From Lyophyllum atratum (taxonomy: Eukaryota; Basidiomycota; Agaricomycetes; Agaricales; Lyophyllaceae), in the NCBI GenBank assembly GCA_014905825.1, contig JACGCN010000008.1:1798001-1862000 (forward strand): a stretch of DNA of 64,000 bases, in the 5' to 3' direction. The notes beneath the pieces were generated by a model that did no database searches, was not told the DNA's origin, and saw only the letters and a list, made by a program, of their open reading frames with translations. A program made the translations under genes and the position numbers. Numbering within the stretch: the first letter of the stretch is position 1; the number at the start of each line of letters is the position of its first letter. Positions 1 to 11,167 of this stretch are shown here, piece after piece.

Positions 1-1
1 T

Positions 2-1402
2 GTGACCTCGTGCGACCTCTGTTCGCGTGTCAAGAATGCGACCCACAAACCCTACGGACTCCTTCAGCCACTTGACATCCCTGACCGCCCTTGGCGCTCT
101 ATTTCCATGGACTTTATCACCAAATTACCTCTATCTCACGGCTACGATGCTATCTGGGTAGTCTGTGACCGCATGACCCGCGCCGCTCACTTTATTCCCA
201 TCAACGAAACCATAGATGCACCTGGCCTTGCTCGCCTCTACCTCGACCATATTTTCCGTCACCACGGCCTCCCCCATTCCATCGTCTCAGACCGTGGATC
301 CGTTTTCGTCTCCTCCTTCTTCACGCATCTTATGAAATTGTGCGGTACCAAAATGAAGTCTTCGACCGCCTATCATCCCCAGACCGACGGCCTCACCGAA
401 CGCACGAACCAGACCCTCGAAACTTATATCCGTACCTATTGCTCTTACCAACAAGACGATTGGACCGACTACCTCGCCCTTGCCGAATTCTCCTTCAACA
501 ACTCTAAAAACTCCTCTACCCAACAAACCCCGTTCTTCGCCAATCTCGGCTTCCATCCCGATTTTGACGTTCGCATCACCGATCGTACCACCAATCCAGC
601 CGCAACCGAACTCGCCGACCGCCTCCAGATCATTCACGATGAACTTCACCGGGAACTGGCTCACTCCAATGAGTACATGTCCAAGCATTACAACGATCAT
701 CACAAACCAGCACCCCAGTTCAAAGAAAACGACCAAGTTTGGCTACTCCGCCGTAACATCAAAACTACCCGGCCTACTAACAAGTTCGACTATCGACGCC
801 TAGGTCCCTTCAAAATCCTTGCTCGCCACGGTTCCTCTTCCTATCTCCTCGAGCTCCCTCGTACCTTCTCTCGACTCCATCCCGTCTTTCATGTTTCCCT
901 TCTCGAACCATACACACCGCCTTCCATTATCCCCGATCGCTTACCATCTGCTTCCGTTCCACCGATCAATATCATCCCGGATCAACCACGCGACATTGCC
1001 ACCATCATTGACTGCCGCAAAGTCGGTCGCCGATACGACTATTTCGTTCACTGGCGCGGACTCCCCGACTCCGAAGACTCCTGGATTCCATTCTCTGACA
1101 TCTCTACATCTTTATACGAAATCCTTGAATTATTCCACCGCCGCAACCCTCGTCGCCCTCATCCTCCTCGCTTCGACTTCGACACTTCCCACCATCATCC
1201 TGTCACGACTCTCGACTCCGTTCCTCGTGCCCCATCCCATGATTCCCATCAAACCACGACCCATCCTCGCTCCCCATCTCCACCTCCAGGCCCCTGGCAA
1301 CGCGACTACGAACCTCCTACCCAAACAACTACCCGTTCAGGCCGTATCGCACGCCCTCCGAAATCAAAAGACTACGCACACTCCATCCTAAAGGGGGGGT
1401 AG
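2..1402 (+). mobile_element. Ty3/gypsy chromovirus pol, 3' part: integrase plus chromodomain
   Basis: The open frame enters from the left edge, so only the C-terminal 466 residues are seen. An integrase core lies at about residues 30-190, with DFITKLP, SDRGSVF and the YHPQTDGLTERTNQTLE block that carries the catalytic Glu. The GPF/Y-type segment (RRLGPFKILARH) and the HPVFHVSLLEPY strand follow at about 260-305. A chromodomain (YDYFVHWRGLPDSEDSWIP) lies near 345-365. Integrase inserts element cDNA, and the chromodomain directs it to marked chromatin. A Pro/Arg-rich tail ends in a TAG that directly abuts the LTR, and the polypurine tract AAAGGGGGGG lies in the last codons. No stop or frameshift is visible, so this copy may be young. 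Protease, RT and RNase H lie outside the window. Confidence 0.93.
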
Positions 1403-1769
1403 TGTCATGAACCGCTAAGTCCCTTCCGAATCCCGACACCTCGCCTCCGTTTCATCCCTTCGTCCCTCCACTTCGACTTCCTTATCTCCTTATCACGAAC
1501 ATCTCAAGTATTCTCACATATCACTCAGATACATAACAGATAACAGACAGACCTCTCACTATTCTACAGACTTTCCACATCTTTACTCAAACTTACTTAC
1601 TCAAACCCGCTCACTCAAACAGTATTTACTCAAATCCTTACCTATAAAAGCCCCGTAGTTTACCTTGTATCGGACATCGAATCAACACAGTGTTTGCCCA
1701 GTTATCTCTTTCAGCCAAGTCGTTCTCATCATCTAAGTCTTATTCCTGATTTATCACTCGGTTCTAACA
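1403..1769 (+). mobile_element. 3' long terminal repeat of the gypsy element
   Basis: It begins TGTCATGAACC immediately after the polypurine tract and pol stop, and ends TTCTAACA, giving the expected TGT...ACA ends. A TATAAAAG box at 1643-1650 would be the LTR promoter. The 5' LTR is outside the window, so the boundary rests on terminal bases only and the target duplication cannot be checked. Confidence 0.75.
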
Positions 1770-2245
1770 CCTCCGTAAGCGATGCCAAGAATTCATCCAC
1801 GGTGGCTTGAACTCTCCGGATGTGGGCTACGTTCTGTTCCAGGCTGGCGGTGACCGTGCTCCTCACCTGTGATTCAGAGGAGAAACGCCTGGTCAAAGGT
1901 TCTTTGTCGGCGCTCGTGACCTTTGGTGGGATGGCACTCTGATCCGGTAGGCGCCAGAGGGTACGGAGATGGAGCTCCAATGCCGCCTGCGAGACATTGA
2001 GACCTGTGAAGCAATTGAACACATGAGATGCGCACCTTTGTTGCTTCCGCGTCTTTCGGGACATCTTTCCGCTTCAAATGCCAGTCGCTTGGCTTCTTGG
2101 GCTTCTTTGGTCGATGAGCAAATTTGTTCCGAGCTTTCTTTGAAGAGCCAGGGATGGAGTTGTCCAGAGACCGCTTGCGCTTGCGCCCTGATGAATCGGC
2201 GCCGGGCCCTTCAGTCTGAAGATGCGACGATTGAGCCTCGGACAT
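1729..2245 (-). CDS. Small basic nuclear-type protein whose 3' end lies in the LTR
   Basis: Two exons are inferred: 2245-2036 and 1986-1729, with a 49-bp GT-AG intron that keeps the frame (155 aa). The N-terminal half is rich in Lys/Arg, with nuclear-localisation-like stretches (SGRKRKRSLDN, GSSKKARNK, HRPKKPKKP) and a KRKDVPKDAEATK segment. The second exon looks helical (AALELHLRTLWRLP, VRSTVTASLEQNVAHIRRVQATVDEFLASLTEVLE). I do not recognise the family. The last dozen or so codons and the stop are supplied by the gypsy LTR (ending at 1769). The element therefore sits in or just at the end of this gene, and the C-terminus has been replaced or extended. It may still be expressed. Confidence 0.55.
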
Positions 2246-2879
2246 GGTGATGATGATAGTCAGAAAGAAAGGTAAGAGATCAATTTAATGAGTAAATCTA
2301 CAACATGTGTGCGGTGCATGGCACTAGCACGACACTTATACCTACATGTCGAGAACAAAGGGAATGCGAACGCGCGAAAGAGCGTGATCGTGAATCGGGA
2401 ATCGGAAGTAACATCGGAGTCATGAGCTCCGCTCGCCTCGATTATCTGCCTCGCCGCCTCGGTCTGGGGTGGCTGGATAGCTCATATGACAACATTTACA
2501 TAATTGATGGAAACGCAGCACGACCACCAGTTAAACGTGAATCAACTGCCCCAAGGGCATCTGAAATTCAGCTGCCTTAGTGTTTGCCTCCGGTGTTGAT
2601 AGAGGCGGATGACCTTCAGGCACACAGCATAACCGAGATGAAGACCCTTGTAGGTGTCCGAAGCGAAGCCACGAGGGCGAGTACCGGCCCGCGCTCTTCT
2701 CTTAACTACGGCCTATATGCATAGTCCAAGGACCAAGATAGCTTTCATTTCAATTTTGAGTTTCACGATGATGGCAACACGTTCCGTGAAGAAGACGCAT
2801 GCTAAGATTGTCCCTCTTCGTAAAGAACGATTTTTCGAAACGGTTATCGATTGCATGTATTACAGTAAATTTGCTACTG
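2246..2879. other. Intergenic, no gene recognised
   Basis: It separates the minus-strand gene starting at 2245 from the minus-strand gene ending at 2880. Only short unsupported open frames are present. Confidence 0.5.
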
Positions 2880-4058
2880 TCAAAGTGCCGTCCAAATCGA
2901 ATCTCTTCTCTCCAGCGCTGACCCATCGAAAAACGTGATTACCCAAAGCTGAGGACATGCGGCCACCCATTCTTTTGCTTGCACCATCTTAGCGTCGTAT
3001 GGAAGCACCCATGATCCATGGCGGTGTGGATCTGGGAAATTCCACGACCAAAAATGCAGTTCTCTCAAGTCTGGAACCAGAGAAAGGATGTCTCTGATTT
3101 CTGGATCTTGCTGCATGTCCTATTTGAAATTAGGTGGCGTTCCATGAGACTGTTTGGATGGAGCTCACAATGCGACAAGGATGTTGGAGCTTGAAGTTTA
3201 ACGCCTTGACGTTGGGGAAACCCCGGCCCATGCCCTTCACGATTTTCGCGAGGAGGGTGAGATCAGAGAAATCTCTCAGATAGATGGAAACTTGAGAGAC
3301 TCTCCCTTTGATGATATGAAAAATACGAGCAAGATCCTGGTCGAAGGAATCTGCCAAGGTTTTGAAGATGCCCGTGGAGCCGTCAAGAGAGAAGGCGGGG
3401 AATATGCTGACATGATCGAAGAAACGTAAGGAATTGGGACGTTCCAAAGCGAAAACCGCTGGGTATGGTAAATGAAGAGCATCGAGGTGCTGCAGAACCT
3501 TCAGTAGTGGTTCATATCCGTTCCAAGCGTAAGTGTATATTCCCATTAAACGTAGCTCAGGCTGGTTCTCAAGAATCCCGGCAAGATCGAGTCTAGGGTC
3601 ACAGTAGAGAGTGTGCAGCCGAAAATTAGTATCTCTATGCGCGGAATCATCAGTCACTGGACTAGACAAAGGGCAAATCAGGCTCACAGCAGAGACTTGT
3701 TGATCTGCTCATCTAAGGAGCGAAGGTCTCCTTTCCACAATTTCATGCGCAGGTCGGACAAAGCGCTCATATAACTGAGAGCCTTCGTAAGCAACGCGAT
3801 TACTCCGCGATTTTCGTCGATCCAGCTAGAAGGAAATCCGATGATAAGCGAATGTACGAGGGAAGCCTTTTCTCGATTTCGGGATAAGGTGTCCAGACAA
3901 CCGACCCGTTTCGAGCGCGTAGGCACAGAAATATTGCGATAGAGCAGCCGCTCTGCTTCCCGTTGGTATGAAGTGTGGACTCGAGCCAGACAACTCAAGT
4001 CCCTGAGCCTGCAGAAACTTACGATGTAGTGCTTGAGTTCTTGGGGAAGTATCTGCAT
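2880..4058 (-). CDS. F-box/LRR-like protein
   Basis: Three exons: 4058-3688, 3634-3169 and 3119-2880. The introns are 53 bp and 49 bp, each with a CTGAT/CTAAT-like branch site and exact phase, giving 358 aa. The N-terminus (LPQELKHYIVSFCRLRDLSC, then ARVHTSYQREAERLLYRNI) matches the degenerate F-box common in basidiomycete LRR proteins, which act as substrate receptors of SCF ubiquitin ligases. The remainder has irregular leucine-rich segments (LHTLYCDPRLDLAGIL, PELRLMGIYTYAW, DLRELHFWSWNFP). The start at 4058 puts the F-box at the N-terminus as in relatives; ATG at 4106 in the same frame would add 16 residues. The substrate is unknown. It is not obviously a close copy of the LRR pair at 56.9-63.6 kb. 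Confidence 0.72.
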
Positions 4059-4603
4059 AAGGCTTCGTATGAGTTCGTTGCACAAACGGCACCAGCTGGA
4101 CGTCATGGTATTCGTAAACCTACTTTTTCCTCGCGCAGAGGTGCCCAAATCATTCTGGGCCCCGTCAATGTAATACGATCTCAGAAGGATATGTGGTTAC
4201 TCACCGTGAATGTTTCGAGAAATGCCGCTAATCCACTGGAGTTCAAGTTGCCGGGAATTCTCCACTATGTTTCGAAATTTCAAGACGAACTTCAAACGTT
4301 GGAAAAATGAAAGTCCATCCCTGACTGACCTGACCAAAATATCAGAAATCTAGGGAAGATTAAGAATTAAAGTGGTGGTTGCGACGTCACTCTCGCCCGT
4401 GCGAGACTTCGGACGCCGATTCCGTACACGCACGTGATCTGTCAGGCATATTTTGGACTGCCATGCAGAATGGTCGAGTTTCTCCCATCGCTGTCCCACT
4501 GAGCCTCCTGCTGCATCTCGAGCCGCCAGTTGGCAAGTTTCTGCATTGTCTATACATACTGCAGGCTGATACTGACGAAATTGTTCACTGTAGGTCTTCC
4601 TAG

Positions 4604-6768
4604 ATGCCTGATGAGACATCACCTCTCCTGCACTCCGAATCGGCGGGGAATGACCCCTCGTACATCGAAAATGGCGTGGATAGCACCATAGGAGAACCCG
4701 AAGCGTCGCTTCTGGAAGTTGGTCAGAAGTCATACTTGGCATTCGTAAGTATCCGCAAGTCATGCCTTGAACCGGTTCTAACACACGCGCACTAGGTGAT
4801 ACCCATGTCGGTTGGAATATTTCTGGCAGCGATGGATGGGACGATTGTGGTTTCATGTAAGCCTAGCTTACTTACCCCTTGACTGATAAGTTGATCGTTG
4901 ATATCTTGTCCAGCCTACGCGGCCATTGGGAGCGAGTTAAACCAGTTACAAAACACGAGTTGGATCGCGACCGCGTACATGCTGACGACGACGAGTTTCC
5001 AGTTCGTAAAGCGTATCCCGTATTCAATGTGGATGAGCTTACCGAGATCCCTCCCGCAGACCACTGTATGGGAAGCTGAGCGATATCTTTGGCCGGAAAG
5101 GATGTCTGTTATTCGCCTACACTATATTCGCTATCGGGTGCTTGGGGTGCGGCTTGTCTAGGAACATGACGGAGTTGATCGCGAGCAGGGCGTTTGCTGG
5201 GATTGGGGGTGGAGGAATGACCACGTGAGTGGTTGCCTATGTCTCAAGACGAGATGTACTCACTCATTTGATGTAGCATTGTCAGTATCGTTCTGTCCGA
5301 CGTGGTTCCCTTGCGCTCCCGCGGTACATGGCAAGGTTAGCGGTCTTCCTCATTCTATTCGTTGCACCCAGTCAACACGTCACCCTTCAGGCATCTTGAA
5401 TATCATATGGACCATGGGATCGGCGTCAGGTGCCCCCTTAGGTGGCTTTCTCGCCGATAGCGTGGGCTGGCGCTGGCGAGTGTGACGACCACATTCATGT
5501 CTGACTAAAAATGACATCATCTCTCTAGGGCTTTCCTTATCCAAGTTCCGATGGCTATCCTCGCCATCATTTCCGTCTCCCTGACCCTCCACCTCCCCAA
5601 ACGTGACACTTCGGATTTCTCCACCAAACTGAAACGCGTCGACTTTGCAGGCTCGCTCACCCTCATACTGACTATCTTCCTCCTGCTTTTCGGTTTAGAC
5701 CGGGGTGGGAACATCTCGTGGACTGATACCCTCACGCGCCTTTCCCTAGGCGGGTCTATCTTATTCCTTATATTATTCGGAATCATCGAAATGAAGGTTG
5801 CAAGCGAACCCTTCGCACCGAAACGTATCATTTTCAACCAGTCGCTGATCGCGGGCTATTTGGTCAACTTCTTTGGCATAGCGTCAGCGATGTGCATGAT
5901 CTTCCATATCTCTTTGTATCTGCAGGCTGTGCAGGGCAAAACAGCATCGGGGGCGGGGCTATGGCTTGTTCTCAGCGTCGTCGGCGGCCTGACGGGCTCG
6001 TTGAGTGGGGGCTTGACGATCCAGGCCACGGGGAAATTTTACCTTATCACCGTGGCTGGGTATGCCACACAGTTCATGGGAGCGGGATTGGTTACTCTCT
6101 CTACGGGTGTCCTCGTACACTCGGTGATCATGTTGGGCGTTGGTGAGTATATGTAATTTGCTTTTTTTTATCTTCAGTATCGTTGACGTCTGCGATAAGG
6201 GCTATTCATCGCCAGCATGGGAAATGGTGCGTTACTCTTCCAGTCTTCATTAAGATTCTTTTCTGACAGTGTTGCTCAGGGAGTGGAATAACCACAAGTT
6301 TGATTGCTTTGATCGCGAACGCCGGCCAGGCAGACCAGGCAATTGCGACAGCCGGTGAGTTCTGCCGATGAAATCTATCAATTCAACCTCTGATAGTACC
6401 TACCAGTCTCATACCTCTTTCGCTCTTTGGGCGCCGTTGTTGGCGTCTCCGTCGGAAGCACCTTGGTTCAGGAGACTCTGCGTAACTATCTTCGTCGAAA
6501 CCTATCCGGGAAAGATGTCGAGGAGGTACGTGGCATCGTCCCTCTGGCTCTCGAGTCTCTGATTTACGATCGATTTGTTTCGTAGATTATCCTACGCGTG
6601 AGGGAGTCCCTCAGCTATGTAGACCAGCTAGACCCGGCTACACGTGCGATCGTGAGGAGCGCTTATGAGCAGGCGGTCCGGGTCACTCTAACGTTCACGT
6701 TGGCGATGGCTGGTTGCGCTTTCATCTCGTCCATCTTTATAAAAGAAGCCGCATTATCGAGGAGATAG
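4604..6768 (+). CDS. MFS transporter, vacuolar basic amino-acid type (Fnx/Vba-like)
   Basis: Eleven exons: 4604-4744, 4796-4856, 4914-5001, 5060-5224, 5277-5335, 5391-5481, 5529-6142, 6200-6226, 6280-6354, 6407-6525 and 6586-6768, giving 540 aa in unbroken phase. The hydrophilic N-terminus has a TSPLL acidic-dileucine signal, as in vacuolar MFS proteins. Helix 1 carries AAMDGTIV, followed by NTSWIATAYML and the signature loop FQPLYGKLSDIFGRKG. The motif-C-like SRGTWQG...GSASGAPLGGFLAD region and further helices follow (SMGNGSGITTSLIALIANAG). The layout matches the 14-helix DHA2-like family that moves basic amino acids into the vacuole by proton antiport. The third intron uses a weak GTTCGT donor, chosen because it restores FQPLYGK. 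Substrate assignment is by family only. Confidence 0.85.
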
Positions 6769-7368
6769 AGGACAAGAACATGAATAATATTCAATCTGAG
6801 GTGATAGAATATCATAGGGTCCAAGGATTTTGACGCAACGTCTTTGAACGTGTCCCAGGCTGAGACGAAGTAAGGCTATGGATTCCATCTTCGAGGCTCA
6901 AGATGAGGCTCCTTTCAACCACGCGAGGCCCTTCGTGTCGATTTCTAACGGGAAACCGTAAACGTAGTAGGCAAGGACGCAACGATTTCTCACGCCACAT
7001 CTCAAGACGGCCCGTCGTACTAATGGCCATCTTCCAACGTTCAACTGTCAAGAACGGTTTCAACCATGGTAGCGGCAGGGCGCTCGTCAAACGCTTGACG
7101 GGACGGTGCGACCGTCTCACGATATCGTCTCACTGTGAATTAGGGTGATAGACGGTAAGAGTGTCCAGCCCTAGTACAATTGACGTCATGGTCTTTTTGA
7201 GTTTCTCTGTCATCAGCCGTCATCAGAATTTCGTCGAAAGTTTCGTGTTACTACTACTAGAGGCCAAGATTGGGAAAACTGGATGAACCAATTTTTTGAT
7301 AGCATTGATACAATTTGAGTCATGAAGATGAGTGATCGAGTTCAAACGAGTCAGTCAGACCTGCCCTT
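6769..7368. other. Intergenic, no gene recognised
   Basis: It lies between the transporter stop and the next plus-strand gene. Overlapping short frames on both strands show no family signal. Confidence 0.5.
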
Positions 7369-7999
7369 ATGTACGCAAAATTATCACAGGTGTTATTTCC
7401 ACCTCTTCCTTCTATGAAGCCTGAACCGGTTGTGGATCCTGCCCTCCTGATACCAGAGGATTCACCCCAAGCGCAAAAAGAAAAGAAAGGCGCCCTACAA
7501 ACAATCACGGACCTGCGGAGAGCGGTTGCCTGGGAACTCGCACGATGGCCACTCGACAAGCACGTTGTCTGGGATCGCGGGCGCATCCATCTTCCGCGCT
7601 CATACCTTTCAAAGGATGGAGAAGACATCCGAACTGTCCACGCGGGAACTGATCTCAATCAGCTGGTGCACAAGCATTACCTCGAAGAGATAGACGCCAA
7701 AACGACCACCTGGGTCAACTACGTCCACATGGATAAGGTGGTCGCAAAACGGTATGTGTCCTCGCCGATATACTCGGCGAAGCCGTGGTGGTGGTGCATG
7801 GGCACTGAACGTGTTACATATATATAGGCATGAATTCCTTGGACCAAGTCCACGGGTTGCGGGGTATTTCGTTGACGTGGATGGGGACATCCAGATCAAG
7901 TGGTGGGATAGCTTTTTGGGTGATCAGTGGATGGGGACGCAGAAGTGGAAGGTCGAGATTAGTTGGAATGGGGAGCAGTGGATGGAGAAGACTGCATAA
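7369..7999 (+). CDS. Hypothetical protein, 184 aa
   Basis: Two exons: 7369-7751 and 7828-7999. A 76-bp intron (GTATGT...ATATAG) splits an Arg codon and keeps the frame. Exon 1 encodes a Pro-rich start and an amphipathic stretch (ITDLRRAVAWELARWPLDKH). Exon 2 is Trp- and acid-rich (VAGYFVDVDGDIQIKWWDSF, WKVEISWNGEQWMEKTA), suggesting beta strands. There is no signal peptide or membrane helix. I do not recognise the family. An in-frame ATG at 7417 is an alternative start. Confidence 0.5.
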
Positions 8000-9164
8000 T
8001 TTAGGGATTCTTCGAACAGCTTTGGCCGGGGTCGATATCGCCGGTGGTCCCCAGCGCAGATCAGACGACACTCAACCTCGCCCTGCCGTTGGCCGAGAAT
8101 AGAAGCTCAAGCAACTTCTGCGCACGCTGGTACCCCGCAATGGAACGCATCTGCCTTTATACTGAAAAAGTGGTGCCATGGCGCTGTCCAACGTCCCTGA
8201 AGCATCATGGTCGGCAGTTGAATCCTTCCTGAAGCAGAAAGTCGTGGCCCTTATGGAAATCCTGTGTGTTATAGTTGTCCTACTTGCGTCTGTCGTTTTT
8301 AGGTTGTCGCAAGACCTATGAGGAAGAGCTTGACGCGGCGTTTTCGAAATCGCTTCGCGACGTGGGTGCCGGCGTCCCCTTTTGCATGGATTGTATTTTT
8401 CGCACTACGGTGTTCGTTGTGATAAGGAATTGGGTTACAGTGGTGGTCGTGGTGGTGAGAAGAAGATGGCGGAGTTTTTGCGATGGCAGTCACGGTCGTC
8501 GCGCATTGAAGATGCGTCGCGTCGGACGGCACCTGCAGATCATACTTTGCCCTTGCCCTCCACTGAATCACGGCGCTCTGTCGGAATGTCCTCGAGCTTC
8601 CCCCCCTCCCCCCCCCCCCACCAACTCCTCCCCCTTCCCCTCAAGAAAAAGCGCGAAGTAGCATTGTGGGTTGGAATTGTAAGTATTGCACCTTCCTACG
8701 TAGAAGTGCCAAAAGTGAGTCTTGCCGACTTTCCAACGACTTTCTGGCATCCGCTTCGTGATGATCAAAAATCCCTTCTCGGGCCAGCTCAGTGAGAAGG
8801 CAAAATTCTGCGTAGGCTCCTCTTTCCTTCCTGTCAACTCTGTAGGCGGTAGCGAAGCGTCCTCTAGGGGCCTCCATGACCCAGTGTGGAGCTAGATTGG
8901 CCACATGGTGACAAGCTCCGGTCTACCTGCGGATTTTCACTTACTATCACCAGCACGCTACTGCATGCCGAATACAAAATGAAAGTGTCAGGCTATCCTT
9001 CTGCGCATCGGTTGGAGCGTGCGGCGGACTACCATGTTGTCAAATTGATTGTATCTGCTTCTGCTGATTTCTACTGGTGCGGCGGTACTACGATAATAAC
9101 GCCAGATCAGTAATACGAATGCCCTACGAATGGCGTGTACCTTGGTCAAAGGGAGTATGGGTGG
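8000..9164. other. Intergenic with poly-C tract
   Basis: No convincing gene is seen. A cytosine-rich low-complexity run lies at about 8599-8640, and a dispersed-repeat copy at 8439-8570. Confidence 0.5.
8439..8570 (+). repeat. Dispersed repeat, copy 1
   Basis: The sequence around GGTGAGAAGAAGATGGCGGA, then GCGTCGCGTCG, GATCAT and TTGCCCT..CCACT, recurs in the same order and orientation at 13815-13940. Spacing is slightly different and many substitutions separate the copies. It has no coding role in either place and looks like an old short mobile element (MITE- or SINE-like). Confidence 0.55.
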
Positions 9165-9172
9165 TATAAAAG
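9165..9172 (+). promoter_or_regulatory. TATA box of the hsbA gene at 9261
   Basis: TATAAAAG lies 89 bp upstream of the hsbA start codon in an otherwise gene-free stretch, as expected for a strongly induced secreted-protein gene. Confidence 0.65.
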
Positions 9173-9260
9173 GTGCATTATTGGATTCAGCACTCACTAG
9201 CTCATCCCGAGTATTCACCAAAGCCTTCACATCGCATCTTCAACTCTCTCAAGACTCATC

Positions 9261-9949
9261 ATGCATTACTGCAACGTCTTTGTCCTCGCCTCCCTTGTCG
9301 TTTCGAGCTTTGCCTCCACTGTCGCGGAGGTCAAGGTAGACATAACTGGGCTCTCTTCCCAGATTGTCGCCCTCGACACCGCAGTGAACCAATACCCAGT
9401 CAAGGGTGGGACTGTGGCTGACGCTGTCGTATGCCAAATACTTCAAGATGCACGCCGCAATCTGATATCGTATTCCTGTAGCCAATTCTCAAAGCCGCTT
9501 TGGGCTTAGGTGCCGCCGTCGACAAGACCACCGCCGATGTCAAGGTACTTTCATACATTCTCACCGATTTCTCGCTCGCCTAAACATGTAATATGAGGCT
9601 GTGACGCCTTCGCCCTCTGTGGCCGATAGTCAAAACATCCTCTTGCTCCTCCAGGCCGTTGAGCCCAAAATCAAGAAAGTGCTTATGGACACTGTCGCCA
9701 AAAAGGCCAGCTTCACCGCTTCCGTCGCCGCCGGTGTCAAGCAGGATATCACCACTCTCAGGGGCAAGACCATGGATCTTGGAAACGCTCTGACTGCGAA
9801 GGCACCTGTGCGTTGTTTTTACGTACATCATGGGTCATCGAGCTGTTGCTAAGAACATCGCTGTGTAGGCGGTCCTCTTACCCCAGGCCAACGCGCTCAA
9901 GAAGCAGATCGATGAGGACTTCGCGGTTGCGGTCGCTGCATACGCATAG
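9261..9949 (+). CDS. Hydrophobic surface-binding protein A family (HsbA)
   Basis: Four exons: 9261-9428, 9482-9544, 9598-9807 and 9869-9949 (173 aa). The predicted protein has a signal peptide (MHYCNVFVLASLVVSSFAS), then an all-helical body with VDITGLSSQIVALDTAVNQY, LGLGAAVDKTTADVK, LLLLQAVEPKIKKVLMDTV and a terminal VAAYA. This is the HsbA pattern of secreted alpha-helical proteins that coat hydrophobic surfaces and help recruit cutinase/esterase activity. All exon joints match the intact paralog at 22524-23224 in position and phase, and exons 1 and 2 are the same length (168 and 63 nt). A TATA box lies 89 bp upstream. Confidence 0.88.
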
Positions 9950-11167
9950 TCGTTGAATGGTTGGTTGGTCATTAGGATGCGTTGCGAGGTCCCTGTACGG
10001 TTTCTTTCCTGTGAAATTTCTTGAAATTTGGACAGTTGTATTTTTCAGTTGAAACTTGCATAATGTCATATATCACCTGCGTGTCAGAATAGGCGGGTGT
10101 AGTTTCTGCATCAGGAGAAAGCGGACATCGACTTTTGTAGGGACGCTCTAACTTCATCTGCGGCCAGGTTATCAGCGTCTCTGACGATCATTCTTGCGCC
10201 ATGTCGCTCTATGAATGAACCCATGTTAGCACGAAGTTCGATAAGCCGAACAAGATACGATGCGGTTGCCAAAAATTGGAGATGAAGTAATCGAGTCGGG
10301 AAGAGAAAGAAAGTGAAGGCGAAGTGAATCTTACTTTGGGATACTTAGTTAAGGCGCGAGCTCAGTCTTCAACAAAATACTAACAGCATTGGGGGAACGA
10401 GATAAAGCGGGTATATGTAACAAACAGATAAAGGAAGAGAAGAGAAGTCAAGACACCCTCTTGGACACCATTCGACGCCCCAACCAATATTATGGCTATC
10501 ATCGAATATCATCTTGGAGCCGGGTCTTGTGTTCATGGAAAGCCTTGTTCGTGAATCGATGCCTCGCAGAACTCCGAGTCATGCTGACGAGCCGCCATCG
10601 CCATCGTCATCGTCATTGCCGGGGTGCGGGACGTGCATGATAGGGACTTGAGGACCTAGAGCCTGCATTACAAGTGCACGAGGGCGGACGTATCCATGCT
10701 TCGCATGCTTCAGCTTTAGCTTCGCCGTCCCACGATCGCCATCGCCTGGTATTGGGCGTGCACGACGCGCGAGTCCAGCGCCAGAGGAATCGAGATTTGT
10801 CCAAAGGTCGAGACGAAAGAAACAGGTATCGCAGGACCGGGTATGACCAAAAACAGCACATGAAACCCAAGACACAAAGGAAAAAGCCAGGTTGAGGTTC
10901 CGAAGGGTATACATCGATCCAATTCTAAGTGTTCTTGAGGAAGTTCCCAGTCTCTCGATACCTGATGTGTTTATCGCATCTTCTTGATTTTCCTGATCCA
11001 AAACGCAAAACGCAGACCCAGACGAAGCAAAGCAAGCCAGACCGAACCGAACCAAACGGGCGCAAGAATCTTGGTTTTTCCGTATCCCGATTATCTTGAA
11101 TGTTTTCATCGTTTTATCGTATCTTCCAAGTTCTCACTCCGTTTGTCAGTCCTCGGGCTACAACCAA
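9950..11167. other. Convergent intergenic region
   Basis: It lies between the hsbA 3' end and the 3' end of the minus-strand kinase gene. A minus-strand open frame at 10579-11109 contains a GAC/GAT triplet run near 10591-10620 but has no family signal. It is probably 3' UTR and spacer. Confidence 0.45.

Noticed and set aside
819..1391. 190-aa frame on the plus strand
   Set aside because: It lies inside the gypsy integrase/chromodomain frame and has low-complexity Ser/Thr/Leu content typical of a shifted frame.
8275..8837. Several overlapping frames around the poly-C tract
   Set aside because: They depend on the C-rich low-complexity run and the dispersed repeat; no protein family signal.
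10579..11109. 176-aa minus-strand frame after the kinase gene
   Set aside because: No family motif; the acidic end comes from a GAC/GAT triplet run. It is more likely 3' UTR.
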